From contig NW_005434516.1 of the NCBI RefSeq assembly GCF_000315625.1, positions 29,174 through 85,996 of the forward strand: a DNA stretch of 56,823 bases, in the 5' to 3' direction. The position numbers and the translations under genes are program-made. Under the pieces are notes generated by a model. The model had not been told where the DNA came from. It was given only the letters and a program-made list of their open reading frames with translations, and searched no databases. Source of the stretch: Guillardia theta CCMP2712 (lineage: Eukaryota; Cryptophyceae; Pyrenomonadales; Geminigeraceae). Below are positions 22,805 through 32,397 of this stretch, in pieces (within the stretch, counting starts at the first letter, position 1; every line of letters begins with the position of its first letter).

Positions 22805-25800
22805 TCAAACGGAGACCTGAGACATGTCGTTGCCGAACAAGAACGATGCTAGCTGACGAATTTTGGAGACTGGGCAGATCTTGGTGAGAATGTCCGCAGG
22901 GTTGTATGTAGTAGCAATCTTCACAGCGATGATTTCGTTTTCATCCACCATCTGAAGAGTGAACCGATGTCGAATTGCAATATGCTTAAGCTTCGAAAAT
23001 GCGCGACGGTCCCTCAGCAGATGGATGACCGCTGCATTATCAACGAGAATGATTGTTGGGTCACGCTGTACAAACCCCAGTTCAAGCAGGATGGATCGCA
23101 GCGTCCGTATCGCCTTCGCACAGTTGGAGCAACTGTACAGCTCGGCTTCCGTACTCGATAAGCTGACGACCTTCTGCAATTTGCTGGAGAAGTTAACTGG
23201 ACCTCCGTTAAAAGAAATCACAATCCCTCCTTGAGAACGACGTGTAATTGGATCTGTTCCCCAGGTGGAATCACTCGCAGCTATCAGAGTGTTGTGATAA
23301 TGCTGTTGATTGAAGAATGTACCCGATTGGGAGAACGTTAAGCTCTGTTCACGAGTGTTATAAACGTATTGAGTCAGATGGATTACGGCTTTGGAACTAC
23401 AACTGGAGAAGGGAGTTGGATCAGAATTGTTCAGCNNNNNNNNNNNNNNNNNNNNNNNNNNNNNNNNNNNNNNNNNNNNNNNNNNNNNNNNNNNNNNNNN
23501 NNNNNNNNNNNNNNNNNNNNNNNNNNNNNNNNNNNCTAGCAGAGCTTGGTACAGTCGAATTTGCTTCTCATTCAACACCAGATCATCCTCTAGGTGGTAG
23601 GAGGAGACATAATCTTGTGGTAAGACGCTTCGCACTGACTTTTGAGGTATTTCGAATCGCTCAACAATCTGATGGATAAAATGTGTCTGGTTGAGCTCGA
23701 CAGTGCCTTTAGCCAAGTCTTGTGTTATTTTGACTCCCAGGAATGTTCCAGTCGCCTGAGGGGACTCGGAAAATTCAAAATGGTCAGAGAGTTTGAGCAG
23801 AAATTCAGACAAGATTGCTTCTGACTGAGAAGCCAGCAAAATATCGTCAACGAAGATGGTCCCAATGATTCGATGACCACTGGCATTCTCGTAGACAAAA
23901 AGTACCTCGTCGACGCCGACTAGACGACATCCCATCTTCTTCAGAGTCTTCGTGAAACATTTGAACCAACTCCGCGGGCTGGTTGACAGGCCATACAGGC
24001 TTTTCTTCAGACGAAGTAGTCTTCCCCTTGGTAAGGCGAGCTGTTCTGGAGGTAACATGTAAATTTCCTCGTCGATATCTGCATTCAAAAACGCGGTCGA
24101 AATATCTCGCATCGTCAACAACCAGGCGTTTCCAGCGGCAATTGCACAAATGAGCCTAACGTTCTGGAAATCTGACGTTGGAGCATATACTGGACCATCA
24201 GTGGGAACTAGATTGCCCAGGATGACCAACCTCGCCTTAAATTTCGCAATCTCACCTTCAGTATTGTATTTCAAAGTATACACCCATTGGAATGGAGCGA
24301 TCTTCGCCTTTCGGTTGCTGGGATAATCCACGTCTTCCCACACTCCCTTTTCCTTCATACTGTTGAGTTCTTTAAGCTCAGCTTGCAACCATTGGTGTCT
24401 TTCTGCGCTCAGCAACATTTGCTTTCTGGTCTTCGGAGCTTGGATTCTACCGGTAGTGTCGATCCTGCTGCTGGCCGAATTGTCTGCCGCACTTGTCTGC
24501 AATAATTGAACTGTATTTCCCTGAGCTTCTGAGACATCCATGAATTTACACATGTAGGCTGTCAGCATTTTGCTGTGAGACGCTTGCTCCGGCCCGACGT
24601 TCGTCTGGTTACTGTCGTCCTCGGCAGGCTGAGATATTCCCCTTGCACAGAAAGAATAGGCCGTTTCTGCCGTCCGGGATTGATTAAACATTCCTGTCAA
24701 GGTCGATTGGCTTCCTGACCGTCTAGAACGAATCATTGTGACCAGATTCACGCGTTCAGAAGTCAGACGTAGTTTCGGGTCCGTTGTAGGAACAATAATC
24801 CAATCATTGTCTGAATCGTCATATTTGATTTTCAAGTAAAATGCCCCGTTTCTGAACACAATCTGCGTTATCGTCGCCGCCCTTGTTCCATATGTTACTT
24901 TGCGGTTGACATACTGCCGTTCCATTAAGGTTCGATCCGATCGAAAATCGCTTCTTGTACGTTTTCTGCCGACTTCGCCGTCCTCGCTTCCCAGCACAGA
25001 TTCCCCAGCAGTTATCGATTGCTTCTGATCTGCGGACGGTTCAGGTTGCCAGTCTGCATCGTGTCCATCGTCTTCACTGGACTCTGCCATACTGCCATCC
25101 GAGGCTTCCGAGCTGGTTGCTCCATGATCATTCTGAGTTGAGCAATGTTCATCCTCCTCGCGCAGTCCACCATACTCCTGTCCTGGGGGTAGATGCAGTC
25201 TACTGGTCCTTCTGAAATGAAAGAAGGTCTCATCAAATCTTGCTTGTCGCGTATGTATCACCTTGTTGGTAGCTGGATTGAATACCAAGTACCCTGGCTG
25301 GTAACCCATGTGAGCCTCTGAATTTCCCAGGTTAACAGCAGTAATAGCAGGCATATCATTCTTCAATTTCTCCTCGTTGGCAACAAATACCGTACATCCG
25401 AATACCTTCAGTTTATCATAGTCGAATTCTCGTCCCTGATAAAGTTGCCATGGAGAGAGGCCGTCCCGATTCGTCAGGTTGGGTAAACTGTTGAAGATCA
25501 GCGTTGCTTGTTGGACGGAGAAGTGCCAGAAGCGCTGCGGGACTTGTGCTTGGTACGAGATTGCTCGATGGATGGTAGTCACTGTTCGGATCGCCCTCTC
25601 TGCTCGACCGTTGGCAGCACTTGTGTAGTCCGGGGTAAAATTCCAGATAATCCCCTTCATCTTCACGAATGATTGCAACTGTAGGTTTGCGAACTCTGAG
25701 CCATTGTCGCTGACTACTGTTATGACTGCTGGTCGGCCTGAACGTTCTTCCTGCAAGATCAAACTCTGCATGACTTCCTTAGTTTCGCCTTTTGACGTTA

Positions 25801-27196
25801 ACGGAATCGTAATAATAAATCCACTGTAGGCATCGACGACGACTAAGAAGTAACGAAATCTTCCTGGCTCCGATACTGTCCCCATGTCTTTCAAATCCAC
25901 ATTCCACTGGCTATTAATCCTTTCGGCTCTGTCTTGTCGGTAACCGCCTTGGGTTTTGATAGGTAGCTTTGAGAATTTGCTGGTTTGACAAACGTGACAA
26001 GGAGCTGCTGTGCGATGGGTTGAACTGCATGTCACTTTGTTGTTTCCTTTTGCCAACATCCTTTGAACTCTGCCTGACGTATGCCCAAGTCTCCAGTGCC
26101 ACAGAATGGTTGGAATTGGGTTGAATGGGGAGGCTGGAATGTCCTTGCTGCTCAAGGATTTCAGTGATATCTTGTCTTCTTCAGCAGTGGAGGGCTCTGC
26201 TGCACACTTTGTCAGTAGGGCCGCTGCCTCAGTATTACGGCTGCTTGACTGTGCTGCGATGACAAGTGAGTGTCGAGACTTATCAACTGCTGCTTTAAGC
26301 ACATAGATTCCCTCCCAAAGGTGTACAGGTAACAGTAAGTTATCTGGCATACGAACCCAAGATCCAGTTGACTTCCCTGACAGTTCCACAGTTGTCTCTT
26401 CTCCAAGAAATTGACTCATTGAAAAGATGGTGAGCGGAGTCTCCGCACAGACCATTGCTGTGATTACGAATGTGTGTGCGATAGTAACATTTCCATTGCT
26501 TGTAATTGCACATTGCACTCTCATTTCTCCTTCTTCCTCGCACGTGAATGTCTCCCCGCTGGCTGTGCTGACAACAGTGGCTTGTAGACTTTTACGCACA
26601 TTCGTCAATAGAGATCTGTCACCGCAGAGACTGATATTAGCTCCGGTATCGAGTAGCATATGGTGACAACCCGGTAAGTGTACGTTCAGGAACGCCTTAG
26701 CTCTGAGCAATTTTTCGATATCAAGGCAGACGTGCACCCTGCGCATAACTCGTCGTACATGAATGTCACCTGATTGAAATGGATTATCTGTATCTGAGGC
26801 TTCCTGACAAGAATCCACTTCTTCTCGTTCGCCAAGCCTCTGGCTCACATTTCTTGTTCTCCTATCCGAGGTTGCTGGTGCCTGACCTATCAAGGCCACA
26901 TCGTCCACTGCCGATCGACCATCTGTCAGGTACAGGACCCTCCTCTCATTTGCTTGAGGAGCGGCTTGTCTCCGCGACACTGATACTTCTGTCCGGCTGG
27001 AATGATCAGGAGCAAGTCTCTCCATCAGTCGGTCTGTCAAAATATCGAGTTTTTCCTCCAGCAATGCAACACGACTGTTGTCATACATACGAGTCCCGGG
27101 ATCGTGCCTCATGCCCCTAGTCGCATGTCCAGGCCCGTGTCCCCTCTGTCTTGTCGTGGATTGGTATAAGCTGACTCGCTTATCTCCTGCTGCCAT
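22805..27196 (-). CDS. Copia pol polyprotein, interrupted by assembly gap
   Basis: An open frame of about 1463 codons, counting the gap. Domains in order: retropepsin-like protease (MLLDTGANISLCG, about residue 180); GAG-pre-integrase zinc finger (WHWRLGH, then CHVC, about 370); integrase core (NVDLKD, VVSDNGSEF, and NGRAERAIRT, about 430-550); reverse transcriptase (about 930-1170, with the catalytic box IGTIFVDDILLAS); and RNase H (AASDSTWG, STEAELYS, LVDNAAV, about 1300-1420). No CCHC zinc knuckle of a typical Gag was seen, and the N-terminal 150 residues are unlike Gag. The first Met lies inside the 5' LTR, so a later Met near residue 29 may be the true start. The frame across the gap cannot be checked because its length is unknown. 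Confidence 0.88.
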   Translation of the reverse strand: MAAGDKRVSLYQSTTRQRGHGPGHATRGMRHDPGTRMYDNSRVALLEEKLDILTDRLMERLAPDHSSRTEVSVSRRQAAPQANERRVLYLTDGRSAVDDVALIGQAPATSDRRTRNVSQRLGEREEVDSCQEASDTDNPFQSGDIHVRRVMRRVHVCLDIEKLLRAKAFLNVHLPGCHHMLLDTGANISLCGDRSLLTNVRKSLQATVVSTASGETFTCEEEGEMRVQCAITSNGNVTIAHTFVITAMVCAETPLTIFSMSQFLGEETTVELSGKSTGSWVRMPDNLLLPVHLWEGIYVLKAAVDKSRHSLVIAAQSSSRNTEAAALLTKCAAEPSTAEEDKISLKSLSSKDIPASPFNPIPTILWHWRLGHTSGRVQRMLAKGNNKVTCSSTHRTAAPCHVCQTSKFSKLPIKTQGGYRQDRAERINSQWNVDLKDMGTVSEPGRFRYFLVVVDAYSGFIITIPLTSKGETKEVMQSLILQEERSGRPAVITVVSDNGSEFANLQLQSFVKMKGIIWNFTPDYTSAANGRAERAIRTVTTIHRAISYQAQVPQRFWHFSVQQATLIFNSLPNLTNRDGLSPWQLYQGREFDYDKLKVFGCTVFVANEEKLKNDMPAITAVNLGNSEAHMGYQPGYLVFNPATNKVIHTRQARFDETFFHFRRTSRLHLPPGQEYGGLREEDEHCSTQNDHGATSSEASDGSMAESSEDDGHDADWQPEPSADQKQSITAGESVLGSEDGEVGRKRTRSDFRSDRTLMERQYVNRKVTYGTRAATITQIVFRNGAFYLKIKYDDSDNDWIIVPTTDPKLRLTSERVNLVTMIRSRRSGSQSTLTGMFNQSRTAETAYSFCARGISQPAEDDSNQTNVGPEQASHSKMLTAYMCKFMDVSEAQGNTVQLLQTSAADNSASSRIDTTGRIQAPKTRKQMLLSAERHQWLQAELKELNSMKEKGVWEDVDYPSNRKAKIAPFQWVYTLKYNTEGEIAKFKARLVILGNLVPTDGPVYAPTSDFQNVRLICAIAAGNAWLLTMRDISTAFLNADIDEEIYMLPPEQLALPRGRLLRLKKSLYGLSTSPRSWFKCFTKTLKKMGCRLVGVDEVLFVYENASGHRIIGTIFVDDILLASQSEAILSEFLLKLSDHFEFSESPQATGTFLGVKITQDLAKGTVELNQTHFIHQIVERFEIPQKSVRSVLPQDYVSSYHLEDDLVLNEKQIRLYQALLXXXXXXXXXXXXXXXXXXXXXXXXXXXXXXXXXXLNNSDPTPFSSCSSKAVIHLTQYVYNTREQSLTFSQSGTFFNQQHYHNTLIAASDSTWGTDPITRRSQGGIVISFNGGPVNFSSKLQKVVSLSSTEAELYSCSNCAKAIRTLRSILLELGFVQRDPTIILVDNAAVIHLLRDRRAFSKLKHIAIRHRFTLQMVDENEIIAVKIATTYNPADILTKICPVSKIRQLASFLFGNDMSQVSV
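23436..23535. other. Assembly gap (100 N)
   Basis: Exactly 100 N, the usual placeholder for a gap of unknown size. It falls in pol between reverse transcriptase and RNase H. Confidence 0.99.
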
Positions 27197-27372
27197 CCAC
27201 GAGTCCTAGGTTCTTGCTGTCTTCTTCATGATTCTCCTACGTCGTCCTTATTGTAGCTGTTGCTGTCCTCTCCAGGGATGCATTCCGAGGCTCTAAGCAT
27301 CTGTGCACTTGAGCCACGTCGATTACTTGGCATTGTCTGAGGTGAAGCTTCCTCCTATCAGGTGCTTCAACA
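27147..27372 (-). repeat. 5' LTR of Copia element
   Basis: Direct repeat of 21377-21602. The region just inside it (gaggggacacgggcctgg on the element strand) has no obvious initiator-tRNA primer binding site. Confidence 0.85.
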
Positions 27373-27821
27373 TCAGGTCATACAAGACGCCAGGCGCATT
27401 TGATCCTAGTGGCCTGATTATAAAACTCTGCACCTTTAGCCCCACCCTCCTTCAACTGTGTGATCAGTGTGCCATGAGTGCCGAGCCTTCGGAGATCGCA
27501 GGAGATTCGATGAAAGCGATGCAGAAGGTGTCAAACCAAGAGTGCATCGCTTGGTCAGCAGCGACTCTAGAAACCTTCTGCAACCCGCCCACTACCAACC
27601 TATCACATATCGTCTTAAAGCCTCAGCTGTGTATTCTTATACCATAGTCCAACCCAATTGACATTGAAAGGGTGATATTTGGTCTTGAATGCAAGAGTGC
27701 AGCCCTTGGGCTGGAATTTCCGTTACTCGTTGTAACCGTCTGAATATCTCTGCGTCGGACATGCCAGTCATAGGAGTAAACCGCAGATAGGATCCTACAC
27801 CCGATCTATTGAGTAAACATA
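27373..27821. other. Flank of Copia element, no gene seen
   Basis: No supported exon. The short plus-strand ORFs have no paralogue or splice signals. Confidence 0.45.
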
Positions 27822-28190
27822 TCAGCTAACCTGGTCAAACTTTTGAAATGGCGTGTTGAACCGTTTGCCGCCATCTCGGGCTGTGGGAAGAGGAGAGCAG
27901 GGAAGGAAGCTGAGCTTCGAGGGCCTGTCTGTCACGATCCAATCAGTGCTTTCATACAGATTGATGACGATCAAGACATATCGTCTCACCAGCAGTACAG
28001 TTTGACATAAAGAATGGTCCTTTGCTCTTCTAATGTAGAGGCGTGTTTCTGCTTGGCTCCTGGTAATTCTTGCAGTGAGATGCTTTGAAGAACCTGGCCC
28101 CAAGTTGTTATCCTGGACTACAACCGTGGAATCAGAGTCAACAACGAACTCTGAAAGCACAACCCTGAGGATCAGCAACTCAGGAAGCAT
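27822..28190 (-). CDS. Uncharacterised 122-aa ORF
   Basis: An open frame with balanced composition: SEFVVDSDSTVVVQDNN, then VLLVRRYVLIVINLYESTDW, then PTARDGGKRFNTPFQKFDQV. It may be a full small gene or an exon. There is no copy elsewhere in the window and no recognised domain, so support is limited to length and composition. Confidence 0.3.
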   Translation of the reverse strand: MLPELLILRVVLSEFVVDSDSTVVVQDNNLGPGSSKHLTARITRSQAETRLYIRRAKDHSLCQTVLLVRRYVLIVINLYESTDWIVTDRPSKLSFLPCSPLPTARDGGKRFNTPFQKFDQVS

Positions 28191-29034
28191 AAGAAGCTAA
28201 AAGAGTCCGATAGGCAAGTCCAACACTGCTTCAAGATCGTGCCAACCTGTTGATATGCATCAGCATCAGCATGCATGCAAGGATGCTGTCCCCCGCATTC
28301 TCTCTGGAAACGTCTCTATCTACAGCCTGCCAGCACAGAAACTAAAGGGTCAACCACCCAGAGCATCGTGTTTTCAAAACAGCCATGAGTCATTGAGGTG
28401 TGATTGATATCTTATATGAAACTGGTGTTTTTGAAAGAAAAAAATTATCTTTCATTCAAGTGTGTACGTCCATAGTGTTGTAAAAGATGAATGCCAAACC
28501 AGTCATAACCTGATGAAGGTTTGTAGCTAATTCCTTCCGGTTCTGTAAATATTGAGTATGTAGTAGTTGAAGTACATCAAAGAAGCGTGTGGCCAAAAGC
28601 CAAAAGAGATTCTTATGTCTGCAGAAGAAGAATTGAAGCTCTTGTATCGAGGCTGAGTTATGGGTCTAGATGAGGAGTTGTCAACACTAACTTCATCGGA
28701 ATCATTTCTGGGAATCTGATTCACATCGACTCGAGATCAGGGATCCCAGCACTAGTCGATTTCGGTACGATGGTATCTTCATGATGCAGCATCATTTCAG
28801 AGTTGGGAAAGTGAAGCAATGTTCAGGATGTATTGCAGCTTTGAAGACATGAGACTGTTTGTAATCGTAATCGCGGGTTTATTTGTTTAGAGATCACGCG
28901 TTACAGCATTGAACTCAAAAAAAACAGAAGAAAACAGTCCTACATGCAGAACAACAAACGGTGTTGCTGTCCAAACACTCTTAACTCAATGTACATAAGA
29001 ATAAAAAATACAACTTAACACGCAATGTGATAAT
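28191..29034. other. AT-rich intergenic region, no gene seen
   Basis: No convincing exon or repeat. The composition is AT-richer than in the genes and suits intergenic DNA. Confidence 0.5.
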
Positions 29035-29337
29035 TCACCCTTTGACGTATGAAGGTTGGGGCTGGCACCCTGTGTTCCTTGACCTGACACTCCTGCTTCT
29101 TCCAATCGAAGCACCATCCGAGAATTGAGCCCTCGTATACTTCTTTTCGTTCATGAACTCAATCACGCTCTCCAGGCTCTCAAAGTCGTCGATCCACGAA
29201 TCGGAGCTATCGCTTAGGTGAAACTCCGTCATGAGGTTGCTGGTGGTGGTGACCGGTGCCGTCAGAGGACAGTGTCCGAAGAACTCCTCGAACGCGTCCT
29301 TGCATAGAGGCGAGGTCGAGGACTGCATGGCACGCAT
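29035..29337 (-). CDS. FEEFFGHC-core protein, copy 2
   Basis: A 100-aa ORF sharing the core of the ORF at 20130-20441: 29162-29310 is 147/149 identical to 20275-20423. One of the two changes is synonymous; the other changes the Ser-Glu-Ser of copy 1 to Ser-Asp-Ser. The C-terminal 40 residues (EKKYTRAQFSDGASIGRSRS onward) are unrelated to copy 1. A start upstream or an additional exon cannot be excluded. Both copies are on the same strand, 8.9 kb apart, on either side of the Copia element. Confidence 0.5.
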   Translation of the reverse strand: MRAMQSSTSPLCKDAFEEFFGHCPLTAPVTTTSNLMTEFHLSDSSDSWIDDFESLESVIEFMNEKKYTRAQFSDGASIGRSRSVRSRNTGCQPQPSYVKG

Positions 29338-29599
29338 GGCTGAGTTTGGTGAACCGGGGGAAGCTTGCGGACAAGAACTAGGGAAAGGGGATTTGTAAGG
29401 GGAGTGGGAGTGGTCTTAAGATCGTCCTGCCCAAAAAGGCCGAAGCAGATAAGGTTTATCGTTAACGGACCCTTGATGAATTGTGTAGTAAAGCCTGACA
29501 TGAGCGGAATGACCCGTACAAGGAGTAAAGCCACCCGGTAAAAGATTCGCAGGCAGTCGCTTGCTGACAGTGGACATGCCTACCAACTGATTAAAATGC

Positions 29600-30390
29600 A
29601 ACGGTTGGGCATCGGACTCCGAGACAGTCGGACCCTGTCACGAGCCTCTGACAGTCATGAAATTTACCGCAGTGGCTCACGGACTTCCGAAGTTCCTCAC
29701 GCCGTGCCAGTCACCGCGCCGGATGCGCGTCACGAGCCACACACTGACAGCGGGTAACGAGCCCCACAGCGGCGGGGGGGGTACTTTGAGTACTGAGTCA
29801 AAAGCGGCTAGCGGGTCACTGCCCGCCGGGTGTGAAAGTTGATACCGCATGGTGATTGAACTAACGGTGGGGACAGCAGTTGGCAGGACTCCGATTGGGT
29901 TTGGTTCTGAGTCGCTGTCTTTTCAAGCCTCTTCTCGCCGTTTGGCCTGTGCGACAGTGTCAGGGTCAAGCCTCGGAGGCTCGACTTAACTTAACTTTGG
30001 CAAGTTGAGTCACGAAAGAACGTGTCGGTCCTTGCCAAGTCCGATCAGCCTGACGGTGTCAGTCGGGCCCGGCCCCGGGCCCGGCCGGGCGCCGGCCGCG
30101 CCGCGGGGGGGCCGCTGTGACGGCCCGGCGGCGGTGCAACGGTTGACTCAGGTCCGATCACTGATAGTTCCGAGTCGGACGGTCACGGTCAATACGGTAG
30201 TGCCACGGTCGGACGACGGTCGGATGAACTTTCAAGCTGCCGGAGGCTTGGCAAGGCTTCCAGTCCGGCCTGACTCACTGAGCCTTTCCGATGTTCTGAC
30301 TCACAGGCTCGGATGATCCGATCACCGGCCGTGGCACTGAGGCTCCCGGAGTCCCGGTCGCATTCCATTGGGTTCTCAACTGGATTTTAT
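29600..30390. promoter_or_regulatory. GC-rich island
   Basis: Long CCGG, GGGCC and GGCGC runs mixed with GTCAC, GACTC and TCGG words. The AT-rich signature cttaacttaactttgg is at 29984-30000. The right edge (30361-30384) is a 24-base motif that recurs in inverse orientation (23/24) at the left edge of the island at 34742-34765. The island lies upstream of the ORF starting at 29337. It could be a promoter or a dispersed repeat. Confidence 0.45.
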
Positions 30391-31490
30391 TCCGTCTCGG
30401 CGGGGTCTTTTTCTACCTGGATTTTTCTTAATGAATAGGTTTTGGATTTCAAAGTGAAAATTTTCCTTGAAATGTTTTACTTCTGTCAAACCACGCCATT
30501 TCAAATTGTGGGATCCTGCCAGCACCGTGCCATTTCTAGAATTTAAACGTTGTACAGAATGTACCAATGTTGTACACGGTGTCAGTTTGGGAGACTCACG
30601 TTCAAGCAGATCGCGCCCTGTGGGCACCATGTTGTGAGATGAATACATCATTGTGATGACAAGAACATCTTTTGATGCCAAATTTGACCAGATTTGAATG
30701 TATCATGTGGGAAAACGACTGCATTTCCTTTAAGCAGAGTGTTTTGAGGATGATGCATATCATGTTGCAATAAGAATTTTGTGGAAAGGAAATATTTGAA
30801 TCTCAGTTCGTTGAGTTGCGTGTAAATGCAAATATGCTTTGAAGCATTGTGAGCATAGTTGTAACTGTGCATTGACTTGTAAGGTACGCATTCAAATTTG
30901 CATGCTCACGCTATCCAATAATTGTGTGACTTTCCTTGTCATACTTGCACTGAAACACCTCAATTCTGATGTTCCAAAGCCCTGATCAGCTGTTTTCACA
31001 CTTTCAGAAGGGAAACATGAAAGGAATCGATGAGAGAGGCAACCTTCGAAGACATAAAGGAAATGCGATTCTCCTTATTGCGATGACGGCCTAGCTTCCT
31101 GTACCAGAATGCTTCGTCGGTTGTATATGAAACATATTTCAAGAGACTTGCTGGTGCTTTGCCATGATTGCGTTTTTTGAGGCTTCTCCCAACGCATTCC
31201 ACAACAGTTTGAGTCTTGTGAAATGCTCTCAACAGCCAGTGGCATGGCGGTTGTAACATGTCATTGGAGTTTGAGAGGCTGGGGGAGGAGAGATGAGGGG
31301 AGGGGGGAGGGGGGAAGGAGAGGGGATAGGAGGGGTTGGAAGGAAAAGCGAAGCCTGGGAATTATTGATATGCTGATCGCGAGAGACTGGGAGATGCCAG
31401 AGGAGAGACGGTTCACTCAAGACCACTAGCGAGGAAGGGAGGAGGGCTTGGAGGAGAGGCGAGGAAGGAGAAAGCTTCGGGTAGAGGCGG
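30391..31490. other. AT-rich intergenic region
   Basis: No supported exon. At 31270-31345 there is G/A-rich low complexity. Near 31407-31440 and 31485-31519 the sequence accactagcgaggaaggga is repeated, a local duplication of the end of the kinase exon. Confidence 0.5.
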
Positions 31491-31491
31491 T

Positions 31492-32028
31492 TTACTTGAT
31501 ACCACTAGCGAGGAAGGGATGCCTCAGAGCCTCCTGTGCAGTCATCCTCGTGCGGGCATCGATATCGAGGCAGCGGCGTTTGAGGAAGTCCCAGATCGCA
31601 TGTTTCTCCTCCACCACCAGCCAGCCCTTGCCTCCCGCTTTCGCGCTCAGGGAGCTTGATAAGGTCAGGGCATAGCTGAGATGCCGTTCGAATGGTAGCA
31701 TCCCCAGGCTTCCCGCCACCATATCACCCTCATCCTCATCCTCATCCTCATCCTCATCCTCATCCTCATCCTCATGATACAACAACAACAACAACAACAA
31801 CAATACCAACAACAACAATTTTACTTCAGCGTCGAGCTTGCATTCTTCGATGACATCTCTGATCTTATCTCTGTACTGACCCGTTTACCCATAGTTGTGC
31901 TTCCACTCAGCGTCCATGCTCTTGATGTGCATGCGCAAGCTGCAGTGCTCAGACCATACAGTCAGACCAGCGCACTTACTTACACAACGAGTGTACCAGT
32001 AGATCTCCATGACCGCCATGTTGTCATG
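31492..32028 (-). CDS. Protein-kinase C-terminal exons
   Basis: The last exon, about 31771-31492, ends with DARTRMTAQEALRHPFLASG and a stop. That is the conserved subdomain XI of serine/threonine kinases (the Arg that pairs with the APE Glu, then the HPF helix). Upstream exons 31870-31825 (GDKIRDVIEECKLDAE) and 31939-31889 (RMHIKSMDAEWKHNYG) join in matching phases through short introns, and a first piece ends at 31984. The last exon opens with a (GATGAG)n run that would code for an Asp/Glu string if the acceptor is at 31771. The catalytic loop and N-lobe were not found, so upstream exons are missing or lie beyond the 25-base minisatellite. The kinase subfamily is not known. Confidence 0.55.
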
Positions 32029-32030
32029 TA

Positions 32031-32397
32031 CAGACAAACAAACAAACAAACAGTACGGACAAACGAACAAACAAACAGAACGGACAAACGAACAAACGAA
32101 CAGTACGGACAAACGAACAAACAAACAGTACGGACAAACGAACAAACAAACAGTACGGACAAACGAACGAACGAACAGTACGGACAAACAAACAAACGAA
32201 CAGTACGGACAAACAAACAAACGAACAGTACGGACAAACAAACAAACGAACAGTACGGACAAACAAACAAACGAACAGTACGGACAAACAAACAAACGAA
32301 CAGTACGGACAAACAAACAAACGAACAGTACGGACAAACAAACAAACGAACAGTACGGACAAACAAACAAACGAACAGTACGGACAAACAAACAAAC
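32031..32397. repeat. 25-base minisatellite, about 15 units
   Basis: The unit reads cagtacggacaaacaaacaa plus acgaa. The first few units vary in the number of AAAC or AACG steps, and the later eight are almost identical. Because 25 is not a multiple of three, each ORF cycles through all three frames with a 25-residue period, and the array is open in several frames on both strands. It probably lies in an intron of the kinase gene. Confidence 0.95.

Larger units (their letters stand above)
21377..27372 (-). mobile_element. Copia-type LTR retrotransposon, nearly full length
   Basis: On the minus strand the element runs from 27372 to 21377. It has 226-base terminal direct repeats that start TGTTGAAGC and end GACA, a polypurine tract immediately before the 3' repeat, and a pol ORF in the Copia order protease, integrase, reverse transcriptase, RNase H. 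The flanking five bases outside the two LTRs (plus strand tctgc at 21372-21376 and tcagg at 27373-27377) do not match, so no target-site duplication is seen. Between the pol stop and the 3' LTR there are 1.2 kb without a supported gene. LTR similarity (only a few differences seen by eye) implies fairly recent insertion. Confidence 0.9.

Noticed and set aside
22959-27120. Plus-strand ORFs antisense to pol
   Set aside because: They are shadows of the long pol frame, with no independent support; several cross the N gap.
32031-32397. CRISPR array
   Set aside because: The units are head-to-tail 25-base repeats with no unique spacers, in eukaryotic DNA.
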